Shown here: piece after piece, positions 17,400-26,734 of the stretch
How the letters are laid out: every line of letters begins with the position of its first letter
Numbering within the stretch: position 1 is the stretch's first letter
Virus record (IMG/VR): IMGVR_UViG_3300030329_001359
Span: 47,117-111,116 of that record
Source of the DNA: a virus
Reading direction: 5' to 3' (one strand)
DNA length: 64,000 nt
Translations under genes and position numbers: made by a program
The notes under the pieces: model-generated
What the model was told of the DNA's origin: nothing
The model's input: only the letters and a program-made list of their open reading frames with translations
Database searches by the model: none

Positions 17400-18194
17400 T
17401 TACTGTAATCCAGTTTCGAGCTCTTCAAGAATAATATCGCAAGAAGCTGCACTGGAGTGAAGCATAAACATGAATGGTGTAAACACATCACCAGTATCGA
17501 ATGTAACATCTGCCGTAGGAGATGTAGTTACCGCTCTTCCATCAAGGTAATATGAAGCAACACCAGCTTTAGAGATACGAACTTCTAAAGTATGTGATTC
17601 TCCATCACCCCAATTGTCAGTAGTATCAGTAGTAACAGTAGTAGCATTATTTAAAATACTTTCTACTTTAATGTCTCCACTAATTACGTTTAGACATGCT
17701 ACGTCAGTATAGTTATCCAATGCTGCATTTGAAGCTTGTGATTTTAGTCTAAAACCAAAAGCACAGTCATCTGTAACACTAACATCTTCAATACTAAACT
17801 TCAATTTAGCATAAAACGCAGGTCCGCCAATCGTAAATGAATCAATATTCTTTAGACCTTGACACCCTGGATAACTCATAGCCCATTGAAAACCTTCATC
17901 GTCAGCTTCATCACCTTCATAATTCATTCCAGTAGATGCAACTGAAGGACCGTCAATAGCCTGAGTTCCATTATATGAAGCAGCTAACTGCAAACCATAC
18001 AATGAACCTTTACCAGCTGGATACTGATGCAAAACAACATCTTGAGCAGCACCATCAGGAACGTCCCATGCTGCTCCCAATGCTCCATCATCCATTAGTA
18101 TCGGAGGTCTTTCAAATGTCCACTTATGAGTATCATTTACCAAATTGTCAATAGCGGAGCCATCTTTATTTTGTCCATACATTGGTATAGCCAT
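17400..18194 (-). CDS. Lectin-like jelly-roll capsid-associated protein
   Basis: 264 aa from the second of two adjacent ATGs; AAGGAGG sits 6-7 nt before it, and only 3-4 nt before the first. The body has strands such as GPAFYAKLKFSIED, FGFRLKSQAS and SHTLEVRISKAGVASYYLDG typical of concanavalin-like jelly-roll domains. Directly downstream of the major capsid gene, so most likely a capsid decoration protein that may bind glycans. Function inferred. Confidence 0.55.
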   Translation of the reverse strand: MAIPMYGQNKDGSAIDNLVNDTHKWTFERPPILMDDGALGAAWDVPDGAAQDVVLHQYPAGKGSLYGLQLAASYNGTQAIDGPSVASTGMNYEGDEADDEGFQWAMSYPGCQGLKNIDSFTIGGPAFYAKLKFSIEDVSVTDDCAFGFRLKSQASNAALDNYTDVACLNVISGDIKVESILNNATTVTTDTTDNWGDGESHTLEVRISKAGVASYYLDGRAVTTSPTADVTFDTGDVFTPFMFMLHSSAASCDIILEELETGLQ

Positions 18195-18205
18195 CATCTA
18201 CCTCC

Positions 18206-19795
18206 TTATGACCAGTAAGCATGGGCTTCTGGCATTTGCCATTCCATCCCAGCTTCTGTTTGAATTAAGTCAACCCTTCGGTCAACACCACTGTTTTCTA
18301 AGGTTTGTACACCAACATAGACAGCCGTATCACGATTCAATCCGTTACCAACAAGAGGTCTGTATTTACAGTACTTCATGTTAACAGCAAGAATCTTGAT
18401 AGGATGACCATCAAGGTGAATATTCCTAGCAACATTCATATCACCAAAAGGTGTAGAGATAACACTAATGTCAACTCCAAATGTCTTCTTTTTACCTGTA
18501 AGCGACATATCAGCTCTGAAATTGGATGAAACTTCAAGATTATTCGAGAAGTATCCACTCAACTTATGTAACCAATTGTATGTCGGGGTATCACAGAAGA
18601 ACAATGAAGCATTAGCATTATTGTACCTTGGGTCAAGGAAGTTACTAAGGTCGTCTAAGAAATCGTCTTGTGTTTTAGTTGAATGAGTCAAACTAAAAAC
18701 ATTACCATAACTTGAAACGAAATCAACAGCACCTTGTGTATACCATTCATCACCAGAATCATACTGAGAACCAAACAATAAACTTTGTTCGATATCCCAT
18801 TTATGTTCAATCAACTTTTCTTTCCAGACACGGGCCCACTCATTAGGTTCATACTTTAGGACAGTAGCACGAGTTGTGTTATCCATCGCCATAGCTGTTT
18901 TCCAAATTTGAGTACGACCATATCCAGTTGTGAAAGGTTGGTCTTTCCATGTTTCTGGATAACCACTACCTTGTGAATGAGCTGTACCAACTACATAAGA
19001 ACGCATTGGTTCTAACACTTTAGCAATCGAAGCACTATATACTTCACCAAGAGGGTCATCAGCTACGAAAGAACAAAGTTCTTTATTCGCTGCTGCGTCC
19101 AATGGTCTTACAATAGTACCAGTGATTGGTGTATAATAATACGTTTTAGCAGATTCTACAGCACCATCATTTAATCCACGACCAACAACACTTCCAGTAC
19201 TGGTGTTTGCATGAACAGTATCAATCTTAACAATGATATAATCTTGTTGATTAACACTTGTAACTTCAGATCCACCACTATGACCGCCAGTATCATTACT
19301 TGTCATATTTACTTTGACCATTTGACCAGGTAAGAAAAATCCTGGCTGCGTACCATCGTCACCAACACTAACTTCACTATTGGACTGTCCAAAAACACTT
19401 GATTGGTTACCTGATGATTTATAATCAGTAGCCATGTGTAATTTTACTTGTTGTCCAGCAGTTGTAGTAAGAGCTGCTCCGCCTGAAGTCAGTAGTTCGG
19501 AACTCGCAAAAGTATCTGCGGAACCATTATAAAAACCGACTACATACGCATATCGTCTGTAAAATGAAGGTCGTCTTTCTGTATATTTGAATTCTGGGTC
19601 ATCTGTAGGTCTTTTAGCGACTTTTGAAACAAACCTAAAGAAAGGGTCTTGCTGAATTGAAAGTTCAGACACCCTATCTCCAAAGTTATATTTCCGTCTA
19701 AGGTCACCAGTATCTAAACTGGAAGACGCAGGACTTATACCGCTAGGAGAACTATTTTCAGTTAATCCAGATTCCAACTGAAATAATTCAGCCAT
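18206..19795 (-). CDS. Major capsid protein
   Basis: 529 aa, directly after the scaffold gene and with the strongest translation signals of the head block. Sequence patterns such as WARVWKEKLIEHKWDIEQSL and FFCDTPTYNWLHKLSGYF, and a C-terminal 'KILAVNMKYCKYRPL ... VGVQTLENSGVDRRVDLIQT', fit an HK97-fold coat protein with a core helix and C-terminal P-domain strands, resembling SU10-type coats. The order portal-scaffold-coat is that of P22-like phages. A hairpin and AAGGAG lie upstream. Confidence 0.8.
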   Translation of the reverse strand: MAELFQLESGLTENSSPSGISPASSSLDTGDLRRKYNFGDRVSELSIQQDPFFRFVSKVAKRPTDDPEFKYTERRPSFYRRYAYVVGFYNGSADTFASSELLTSGGAALTTTAGQQVKLHMATDYKSSGNQSSVFGQSNSEVSVGDDGTQPGFFLPGQMVKVNMTSNDTGGHSGGSEVTSVNQQDYIIVKIDTVHANTSTGSVVGRGLNDGAVESAKTYYYTPITGTIVRPLDAAANKELCSFVADDPLGEVYSASIAKVLEPMRSYVVGTAHSQGSGYPETWKDQPFTTGYGRTQIWKTAMAMDNTTRATVLKYEPNEWARVWKEKLIEHKWDIEQSLLFGSQYDSGDEWYTQGAVDFVSSYGNVFSLTHSTKTQDDFLDDLSNFLDPRYNNANASLFFCDTPTYNWLHKLSGYFSNNLEVSSNFRADMSLTGKKKTFGVDISVISTPFGDMNVARNIHLDGHPIKILAVNMKYCKYRPLVGNGLNRDTAVYVGVQTLENSGVDRRVDLIQTEAGMEWQMPEAHAYWS

Positions 19796-19824
19796 CTTTT
19801 TTAACTCCTTATTTTAATTAAGGC

Positions 19825-19841
19825 ATTTAGCTTAGCTAAAT
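19825..19841 (-). promoter_or_regulatory. Hairpin with scaffold stop codon in its loop
   Basis: ATTTAGC-TTA-GCTAAAT on the plus strand is a perfect 7-bp inverted repeat. Read on the transcript strand, the 3-nt loop is TAA, the stop codon of the scaffold gene. A second short inverted repeat (GCCTTA/TAAGG) follows before the capsid Shine-Dalgarno. It could tune the scaffold:coat ratio or mark a processing site upstream of the coat message. Confidence 0.4.
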
Positions 19842-20689
19842 ACCGAGTCTAATTCAGAGTCAAGTCCTGCTATAGCGTCAAATACTGAATCATCCGCTGA
19901 TTGTTCTACCTGTGCACTTCCTGTTGTAGCAAGAGAACGAGGCTGTTCTTGAGCTTTACGCATCTGGTCAGCCATTTGTTTTCTTGTACTATCAGCAATA
20001 TTAGCATCCCTGTTTTCACGATTCTTTAAAAAGTAAATATCTTCTAGCTCAAGTGATTTGGATTTAGCAAAGTCAACAAAATCTTTCCACTCTTCATCAG
20101 TCATTTCATGTTGCTGTCGAAAAGCAGTTTCTTTAGCCAACCTTTGGTTTTCAGTTCTCTGTGATTGTAAAGCTGTATTAAGTCTACGCTGTACAATTCC
20201 ATCAACTGTTGCACCTAGCACTTTCGCTGAATCGGAATCAGGTGTACTGAAAGCATCATCAGCATCGAATACAAAATCTTCAGGTAATTCAAGTCTTTCT
20301 GACATAGTTTCAGGAGCTTGACCTCCACCCTCAAAATAATTCCGCACATGCTGAATTAAATTAGGGTCTTCTCTCATTGCATCGAGTATAGGCATATATG
20401 GTTCAATTTCTTTTAGCTGTCCGTTTAATCTTTTAGCTTCTCTACTTGAATCACTATACCTCTTTTGCAAAGCATCATCGCCTTGCTGCTGAACTTCACT
20501 AGGGCTCTGTGGTGTGTTATCACCTTCTACCGAGGTTGACTGTGTTAGTTCTGTTTCTTCTTGGATACCGCCATTTACAGATGAATCTAATGCACTAAAA
20601 AAATCATCAGAATCACCTGAGTCAAATACGCTATCCTGGACCGTACTTTCAGGGGCCGTTTGGGCGTTGCTTACTTGTTCTTGTTCCAT
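19832..20689 (-). CDS. Capsid scaffold protein
   Basis: 285 aa, acidic, low complexity and helical. The N-terminus is Ser/Asp/Glu-rich (DSGDSDDFFSALDSSVNG), the middle has 'ALQKRYSDSSREAKRLNGQL', and the C-terminus is acidic and short-helical (FDAIAGLDSELDSVFS). Size, charge and place between portal and coat are those of podoviral scaffolds. It would direct procapsid assembly and leave before or during packaging. No protease is seen nearby. Confidence 0.7.
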   Translation of the reverse strand: MEQEQVSNAQTAPESTVQDSVFDSGDSDDFFSALDSSVNGGIQEETELTQSTSVEGDNTPQSPSEVQQQGDDALQKRYSDSSREAKRLNGQLKEIEPYMPILDAMREDPNLIQHVRNYFEGGGQAPETMSERLELPEDFVFDADDAFSTPDSDSAKVLGATVDGIVQRRLNTALQSQRTENQRLAKETAFRQQHEMTDEEWKDFVDFAKSKSLELEDIYFLKNRENRDANIADSTRKQMADQMRKAQEQPRSLATTGSAQVEQSADDSVFDAIAGLDSELDSVFS

Positions 20690-20749
20690 TTGCTATCCTT
20701 TTTATTTATTAAAATATAATATATATAAAATACTATTCACAACTAATCT

Positions 20750-22990
20750 TTATTTTTCTTCATTTGAAGATACTTGTTGCTTAATAGCCATTTTTTCTTT
20801 CTCAAATTCTGTTTTTAACATACCTCTAAGAAGCTTTTGCTGAGCTTCTGTTTCTAACACATCTTTACGAACTTCGTTAGCAGCATCACCAACTTTCATT
20901 TTAATACCAGCTTGTACTAATTGACGTTCTAATGTTTCTATGGTCCCTTCTTTATCTTTTAAAGCTTCTTCCATAGATGATATTTGACCTTGCATTTGAG
21001 AATACATTGATTTTCTTTCCACAATACTCTTCTTATTTCTTATATCAGTTTCAGATATCATAGCTATATCATCAATCAATCCAGCTTGGAACCATTTAAA
21101 ATATTCTTCTAATAAGGCCCATCTATTTACTGGCATTGTGGCTCCAGCTACGAGTCTAACATCAAATCTACCTGCGTTATAATCTCTAAATAATCCAATC
21201 GCTTTACCATAGTCATTGTATATAGGTACATTAATTCTTGATTCTTTATCAGCATCAGGTCTTTGACCAGCTTCTGGTTGAACAATCCTAAATACTTTTT
21301 CAGCTGTATAATGATTTTGAGATACCATTTGAAAACATTTACCAAGATGTTCAAGAGCAGGTTCCACTATAGAACCCATCCATGCTTTTAATCTACGAGT
21401 ACCAAATTCATCATTCGCAAGTAATCCTCTATATGTCTCAGCTTGTTCTTGAGCAAATCCCATCATAGCTGAAGGAACACCAGCGATATACTCAGCATCT
21501 TGTTTACCTTGTTGAACAACAGAAAAGAATGCATTATTTATAGGAGCTGGTAATACAGGAGTTGGAGGATTAAATCCTTGCCTATATTTTAATAAGGCTC
21601 CAGGGGCCGATGAATATCGTTCCCATTCTTCTTCAGGTACAGAACCTTCTTCATACATCCATCTAAGATTAGAAGCTAAGTTAGCATTGTGAAGCATGAT
21701 TTGATGAGCTTTATTTATTTCTTGTTGCTTACCAATAAGAGGAGTCACAGCACTCATAGGATACGGTGTTCCTGTATACATATAAGGAATAGGTATAATA
21801 GGATACTCTGAAATCTCTAATGTTCTTTCATATAATAAAACATCATCTCCTACAGAACAAACTAATACAATTCTATTTTCATAAAATTTTATTGAATCTA
21901 CTATGTTATCTGCCATTCCACCACCATCAACAAGGTCTTTAAAACCTTTCTCTGACATTATACGCTGGTCTATAACAGTTGCAGCATCTTGAGCTTCAGA
22001 TGTAAGTTGCATTTCTTTTTCGCGCATAGCTTGCTGAGACATCTCTTCAGCTTTCTTCATTTCAAGCTCAGCTCTTTCAGGTATCATTTCACCTGCTTCT
22101 ACAGATTGCTGTATTTGCAAAGCTTTTTCTTTTAAACCTACATCTACTTCTTCTTTAAACTTATCCATCTCTTTTTGAACATGAGCTTTTATATTCTGCA
22201 TTTGAGCTGGAGTTGGGTCAATTCTTATAAATACATTTCTGTATGGAAACTTTACTTTTTTATATGTCTCATAATATGGGATTATATCATCATCTTCAGC
22301 ATCTAAATTGATACCTAGTGTTATATCTTCTTGTTGGATAGTAGGTGATTGGTCTAGGTCTCTTTGAGAATATGTAACAACTTCATTTGATTTTTCAACT
22401 TTCTTTATCTTGGCTGAAAATTGAGGAAACATATTAAGTAGTCTTGTACGAGATAAATTCTTACGAACACTAATAAAAGAAGCATCTCTAAATAAAAAAT
22501 CTTTACTAGCAGGGTCTACATATACATCATATGGCTCAATTCTTTTAAATAATACTTCACCCATTCCTCTGTCCATATCTGGGTCAACATCAACCATAAA
22601 ATATCCAATACCCTTCGTAAGAGCATCTAAGGCTACTTGGCTATATATAGATTTACCATTGGAAAGATGCCAACAATAATCTGTTATATCAGAATGAACT
22701 TGAGCAATATCTGTATCATCCCCTGTAACTCCAACAGCTTTCCATCTTGGATTGTTAGATGTCACAAAATATTTCATTATCTCAACAATAGGTGTAACCC
22801 TATTAATGATAAATGTAGGCATCCCTGATTCTTGAAGGACCCGTTCTTCTTCTTTTGTTAATTGCTCATTTAAATAAAAATCATATGACTTTTGAGATAT
22901 TGATTGCCATTTTGTTCTATGAGATGTATTTGCTCTATCCCATAATTGTTTATTTATCTGGGCTTTTGTTTTCTTGGTTTTTCTTGCCAT
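20750..22990 (-). CDS. Portal protein, P22 gp1-like
   Basis: 746 aa, the usual size for P22-type podoviral portals. Patterns match the family: N-terminal 'WQSISQKSYDFYLNEQLTKE', 'MPTFIINRVTPIVEIM', 'GYFMVDVDPDMDRGMGEVLF', and 'EYPIIPIPYMYTGTPYPMSA'. A Glu/Lys-rich insertion around residues 260-340 (VDVGLKEKALQIQQSVEAGE) forms a long helix not typical of P22. The C-terminal coiled coil (SMEEALKDKEGTIETLERQL) would form the barrel. Twelve copies form the DNA entry ring that binds the terminase and the adaptor. Confidence 0.85.
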   Translation of the reverse strand: MARKTKKTKAQINKQLWDRANTSHRTKWQSISQKSYDFYLNEQLTKEEERVLQESGMPTFIINRVTPIVEIMKYFVTSNNPRWKAVGVTGDDTDIAQVHSDITDYCWHLSNGKSIYSQVALDALTKGIGYFMVDVDPDMDRGMGEVLFKRIEPYDVYVDPASKDFLFRDASFISVRKNLSRTRLLNMFPQFSAKIKKVEKSNEVVTYSQRDLDQSPTIQQEDITLGINLDAEDDDIIPYYETYKKVKFPYRNVFIRIDPTPAQMQNIKAHVQKEMDKFKEEVDVGLKEKALQIQQSVEAGEMIPERAELEMKKAEEMSQQAMREKEMQLTSEAQDAATVIDQRIMSEKGFKDLVDGGGMADNIVDSIKFYENRIVLVCSVGDDVLLYERTLEISEYPIIPIPYMYTGTPYPMSAVTPLIGKQQEINKAHQIMLHNANLASNLRWMYEEGSVPEEEWERYSSAPGALLKYRQGFNPPTPVLPAPINNAFFSVVQQGKQDAEYIAGVPSAMMGFAQEQAETYRGLLANDEFGTRRLKAWMGSIVEPALEHLGKCFQMVSQNHYTAEKVFRIVQPEAGQRPDADKESRINVPIYNDYGKAIGLFRDYNAGRFDVRLVAGATMPVNRWALLEEYFKWFQAGLIDDIAMISETDIRNKKSIVERKSMYSQMQGQISSMEEALKDKEGTIETLERQLVQAGIKMKVGDAANEVRKDVLETEAQQKLLRGMLKTEFEKEKMAIKQQVSSNEEK

Positions 22991-23009
22991 TATTTTTTAT
23001 AAAAAAAGA

Positions 23010-23399
23010 CTACTTGTGCCATCTTGATTTTTCTTCTGCTTTGCGCATTTTTGCTTTCCAATTTGCATCCGATCTTTCATCAAACAAATAATCTTCTAAA
23101 GTCCTTTCTCTTCCTTTCGTGTCCCATAAACCTTGTTTTCTTTCATAAAGTTCTTGAGCCTGTTCTAAAACTGCCTTTTTATCATTTACATGCTTTATAG
23201 CTTTTATAAATCCTGCACCATATTTTTGTATTTTTTCGTCTCTTTCACGATATAGTCTATCTATGTCTGCATATGACTGTTCTCTTTCTGCATCCATATT
23301 GATTCTATTTCTTACATGATTAACACATTTTTTCTTTTTATCACCTTTAAGATTTCCACATGCGCTATTAATTTGTTCAGATAATTTATTTTTTGCCAT
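23010..23399 (-). CDS. Basic helical protein with paired cysteines
   Basis: 129 aa, Lys/Glu-rich and helical. It starts MAKNKLSEQINSACGNLKGD and has Cys14 and another Cys about 10 residues later (KKKKCVNHV), then a charged helix (KKAVLEQAQELYERKQGLW). It lies next to the portal. It shares the Lys-rich, two-cysteine layout with several mini-proteins of this phage. Function unknown; a minor virion or DNA-neutralising role is possible. Confidence 0.5.
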   Translation of the reverse strand: MAKNKLSEQINSACGNLKGDKKKKCVNHVRNRINMDAEREQSYADIDRLYRERDEKIQKYGAGFIKAIKHVNDKKAVLEQAQELYERKQGLWDTKGRERTLEDYLFDERSDANWKAKMRKAEEKSRWHK

Positions 23400-23410
23400 T
23401 TTTTTCTACC

Positions 23411-23905
23411 TTAGCGTTTTGAAATTGTGTCTCTTACTTTGGAACCTGACTTTTTACTTTTTCGACGCACACCAGTTATACAAAAACCTTTACTGTAAAT
23501 ACCACCTTTTTCTGTACAAGCTTTTCTTGCTTTTAAACTTTTTCCAATTTTTTTAGCACCTTTAACAGCTCCTTTTGCAATTTCAGCTCCAGTTAAAACA
23601 GCAGCAACTCCTGGCAATGACCTTCCTAGAGCTTTTACACCTTTTTTCATAATTTTTTTGCCAACACTTTTTGATGCGCGAGGTTTATATTTTTTAAATG
23701 CTTTTGAAAGCTTATCCACATCTGATTTCGGAATTTTACCTGTTGGAATTTTACGTTTTTTTGCAATAGCTGTTTGCGTTTTTGGCTTAGGTTTTTTTAA
23801 TCTTTTCCCTGTGGCGCCTGCAATCATTTTATCATAGTCCTTTTTAATAGCAAGGAGTTCTTTCTTTGATTTTCTTCGTTTTATTTCACGTTCTTTATTA
23901 GTCAT
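23411..23905 (-). CDS. Strongly basic putative DNA-binding virion protein
   Basis: 164 aa, very Lys/Arg-rich with runs such as KRLKKPKPKTQTAIAKKRK. A hydrophobic Gly/Ala stretch (LPGVAAVLTGAEIAKGAVKG) around residue 100 could be an amphipathic or membrane-active helix. Two cysteines (ACTEKGGIYSKGFC) near the C-terminus match the mini-protein pattern. The composition recalls core/condensing proteins of viral particles. Role inferred. Confidence 0.5.
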   Translation of the reverse strand: MTNKEREIKRRKSKKELLAIKKDYDKMIAGATGKRLKKPKPKTQTAIAKKRKIPTGKIPKSDVDKLSKAFKKYKPRASKSVGKKIMKKGVKALGRSLPGVAAVLTGAEIAKGAVKGAKKIGKSLKARKACTEKGGIYSKGFCITGVRRKSKKSGSKVRDTISKR

Positions 23906-23919
23906 TTTTTATCTCCTTA

Positions 23920-24300
23920 TTAATCTCTTAGTTCTACATGAACTAGGTCATCAAATTTGTTATCTTTTATTTCACCATCAGAATCCCAGTCACCACCCCA
24001 ACGAATCTTCAATCCTAATTTATGTCCAATCCCTCTGAGCATACCACCCATATAGTGAAACCTTTCTCTATCATTCCAATCTATCGGGTAAGGAGCGAGG
24101 TCAACAGCTTTTCCTTCCATGTGTTTGGAATACTTTACTTTCGTTTTCCCTTGTGCTAATAATTCCTGCTGCCGCTCCTTACTCCGTAATCCTTCAATAA
24201 TGGTTACATCCATTATTTTTATTAATTCATTTAGGACATTAACAAGTCTAGCATCAACACCTTTTAATCGCTGCTTAGAACGTTTACCAAATCTAAACAT
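23920..24300 (-). CDS. M15-family peptidase (endolysin candidate)
   Basis: 126 aa. It carries the zinc site of M15 (VanY/L-alanyl-D-glutamate type) peptidases: SKH60MEGKAVD67LAP and VH121VE123L, plus IRWGGDWD. These cut peptide cross-links in peptidoglycan. The length is that of a single-domain phage endolysin, with no signal peptide or wall-binding domain. It lies within the head gene block, one base overlapped with the 153-aa basic gene (TAATG), not beside the suspected holins, so it could be virion-associated or the lysis enzyme. Confidence 0.8.
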   Translation of the reverse strand: MFRFGKRSKQRLKGVDARLVNVLNELIKIMDVTIIEGLRSKERQQELLAQGKTKVKYSKHMEGKAVDLAPYPIDWNDRERFHYMGGMLRGIGHKLGLKIRWGGDWDSDGEIKDNKFDDLVHVELRD

Positions 24301-24761
24301 TATTTTTTCCTATTTGTCACTATGTTTTTTCCGTCTTTACCTCTTTTAGCTGGCTTGTCATCTGCTCTCGAGCAACTATAAGAACGTCCTTGCCAAGTAA
24401 AAGGCCCTTTACCTCCACCTGAACAAGCTTTTTTGAAAGCAGCTCTAAAACTACCAGCTGATTTTGATTCTTGTTTGTATTTTGGATATACACCAGCTTT
24501 TGTCAACTGAGAACCTTTATCGGCTAGGTCTTTTTTCGTTACTTTGGATTTAATACCCATTGCTTTTTTCTTAGCGGCTACTGTCCCTGGTGAACCTGAT
24601 TTACCACCTTCTTTCATACCTGCAACTGTTTTTATTTTGCCACGAACTTTTTTCGTCATCTTTCTGCGGCGGGCTCTTTCTCTTCCAGCCTTAGTAAGTT
24701 TTTCACCAAGAACCCATTTATCTTCAGATGCTCGTTTTTTTCTTCTTTTTAATAAACTCAT
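24300..24761 (-). CDS. Lys-rich minor virion-type protein
   Basis: 153 aa, strongly basic, starting MSLLKRRKKRASEDKWVLGE. A C-terminal motif 'SFRAAFKKACSGGGKGPFTW', then QGRSYSCSR, fits the 'sF..Af..a...G...F.w.Gk.Y' pattern seen in small phage proteins. Two cysteines fall inside it. It lies between terminase and peptidase. Function unknown; DNA neutralisation or a minor capsid role are possible. Confidence 0.5.
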   Translation of the reverse strand: MSLLKRRKKRASEDKWVLGEKLTKAGRERARRRKMTKKVRGKIKTVAGMKEGGKSGSPGTVAAKKKAMGIKSKVTKKDLADKGSQLTKAGVYPKYKQESKSAGSFRAAFKKACSGGGKGPFTWQGRSYSCSRADDKPAKRGKDGKNIVTNRKK

Positions 24762-24785
24762 TTTATTGACTTTTTTTTGTTTACG

Positions 24786-26354
24786 CTATGCTACTATCCA
24801 GCTTTTTGCACGTTTTTTAGGCTTAAACCACGACTTTTTATCATCATTTCTACTTAAATCTGATGGAAAAGCATGTAAATTTGCATAAAAAAGAGCTTCT
24901 ATAGTATCATCATGTGCCATTCTAGGTCCAAAAGTAACAATTTCGTTATTTAAATCAAACATATTTTCTCTAATATGTATAGTTCCCATGCTAAATCGAC
25001 CTGAAAGACCACTATATATACGATTTATCTTCTGTCTACCTCCTGGCTTCTCTGGAATAACAGCAACATCAAACTTATTCAACCTTCTTCTTTCATCATT
25101 TAATGCTTGAAATACGCTTCTATTCATTGCTACGTCTTCAACAGTAGAAGATATGCAATGGTACTTTTGATGTAAATCCAGTATATAGTCAACAACACCT
25201 TTTCTATCTATTATCTCATTTTTATCATTCTTAGCTCCTATAGTAGGAATACTTCTATGTCTTTCGTACTCAAGTACATAAAGATTATTGTCGCTATCAA
25301 TGGCAATACACATGATAACAGAGAAATCAGATTCTTTAGTATCAATATCTGTAGCAGGGTCACACCCTACAAAACAATTAACAGGAAATCTTTCACCTTC
25401 GACAACAAGAAAACTTTGATTTTCATCAGCATTGTAATCATAGTAACCTTTCCAATACTTTATATGGTCTCTTGTCCATAAAGCATCTTCAGCACTTTGG
25501 ACCTCCATCATATACTCTTGATAGAATTTTGAAGCTTGACCTGAATCTTGATAGAATTTCTTTTTCTCTTCTAACTTAGATGATGGAAACCAAGATGACC
25601 ACAATGGGTCTCCTGATTTAGTATAAGCTTTATATGTTATAAGTTTCCATGCGAAATCTTCATTATTTGATTGAGCTCTTGAATGGTTTATAAGAAGATT
25701 ATTGATAAATGAATCATAGTGAACTGGTGTACCATTTACTCTTAGTCTCCCAGTATGAGGTTCAATAGCAGGATAGACAACAGCAGTTACAAGATTAGCA
25801 TTCTTATCACGGGCCTCTCTTGTAATAGTATTTGCTTCATGTTCAAAGTCATCAAGTATAATAAGGTCATATCTTTTATGAAGTTTTGCACCTCCGCGAA
25901 TACCAGCAACATTAGACTTTGATATAAGTTTACAACCATTAGACAACTCAATATCTTCTTCAGTCCATTTACTGCCTTTCATTTTACCAAAATAATATAT
26001 GAATCTATCATTGAACTCAAGATGATGTTTAATATAGTCCATGTTACCAACAGATAGTTTCTGAGTTGCAGATACCCAAGCGTAGAATAACATATCATCT
26101 TTAGGGCAGAATACAAAGTCTTTAAGTATTGATGCTTTTGTTAATACTGTCTTTCCATGACCACGAGGTAAAATAATAGCAAGCTGCTTGACAGATTTAT
26201 TATCTATCGCATCTGATACTTCGTAGTGGAAGGGGGGAGTTTCGCTGCGCATGAAGTCATCAGGAAGAAACAGCTTGCCAAATGATATTAAATCTTTACT
26301 TGCTAATTCAAATACTTCTTCAGCTTGAGATACATTTTGTGAATTAATATTCAC
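24786..26354 (-). CDS. terL: Terminase large subunit
   Basis: 522 aa. ATPase: Walker A LPRGHGKTVL near residue 65, Walker B DLIILDDFEH near 165. Nuclease: FVGCDPATDIDTKESDFS near 330 and FGPRMAHDDTIEAL near 480, giving the RNase H-fold acidic residues. Sizes and order match phage large terminases. It packages DNA into the procapsid through the portal. The start is a GTG at 26354 overlapping the TGA of the nuclease gene (GTGA); the next residues, NINSQNVSQAEE, lead directly into the N-terminal helix. Confidence 0.92.
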   Translation of the reverse strand: MNINSQNVSQAEEVFELASKDLISFGKLFLPDDFMRSETPPFHYEVSDAIDNKSVKQLAIILPRGHGKTVLTKASILKDFVFCPKDDMLFYAWVSATQKLSVGNMDYIKHHLEFNDRFIYYFGKMKGSKWTEEDIELSNGCKLISKSNVAGIRGGAKLHKRYDLIILDDFEHEANTITREARDKNANLVTAVVYPAIEPHTGRLRVNGTPVHYDSFINNLLINHSRAQSNNEDFAWKLITYKAYTKSGDPLWSSWFPSSKLEEKKKFYQDSGQASKFYQEYMMEVQSAEDALWTRDHIKYWKGYYDYNADENQSFLVVEGERFPVNCFVGCDPATDIDTKESDFSVIMCIAIDSDNNLYVLEYERHRSIPTIGAKNDKNEIIDRKGVVDYILDLHQKYHCISSTVEDVAMNRSVFQALNDERRRLNKFDVAVIPEKPGGRQKINRIYSGLSGRFSMGTIHIRENMFDLNNEIVTFGPRMAHDDTIEALFYANLHAFPSDLSRNDDKKSWFKPKKRAKSWIVA

Positions 26355-26734
26355 TTAAATTGTTTTTTCTTACCACCATCATATTCATATGCATGGCCAT
26401 TTTCTTTTAACAACTCATTCAAACTTTTTTCTTCGTCTTTAAGGAATATTTCTCCCAGTACTCTACCATATTTACCAGTACCATGGGACTTTATAGTAAA
26501 GTTCCCTTCATCTGTATTCTTTAATTTATCTTTTGTATATGCTTTTGCTTCTAGGCCCTTCTTCTTTTCATCAATATCTTTAGTTCGAGATTCCCAAGTG
26601 TCTACACCCATGAATCGTATACGTTTTTTTACCCAAGTATCAAACCCTAGGTCAATCATAGCATCACAAGTATCTCCATCAACAACCCGTACAAGAGTAG
26701 CATTGTATATGAATTTGTCTAATTTCTTACCCAT
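26351..26734 (-). CDS. Staphylococcal-nuclease-type (SNase) protein
   Basis: 127 aa. It shows the SNase/thermonuclease signatures VVDGDTCDAMI (residue 17 on), KKRIRFMGVDTWESR (about 38-50) and GKYGRVLGEIF (about 87), which carry the Ca2+ aspartates and both catalytic arginines. No signal peptide, so it acts in the cytoplasm. It lies between small and large terminase, overlapping both (8 nt and 4 nt). It may help degrade host DNA or trim DNA at packaging; the location is unusual. Confidence 0.8.
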   Translation of the reverse strand: MGKKLDKFIYNATLVRVVDGDTCDAMIDLGFDTWVKKRIRFMGVDTWESRTKDIDEKKKGLEAKAYTKDKLKNTDEGNFTIKSHGTGKYGRVLGEIFLKDEEKSLNELLKENGHAYEYDGGKKKQFK

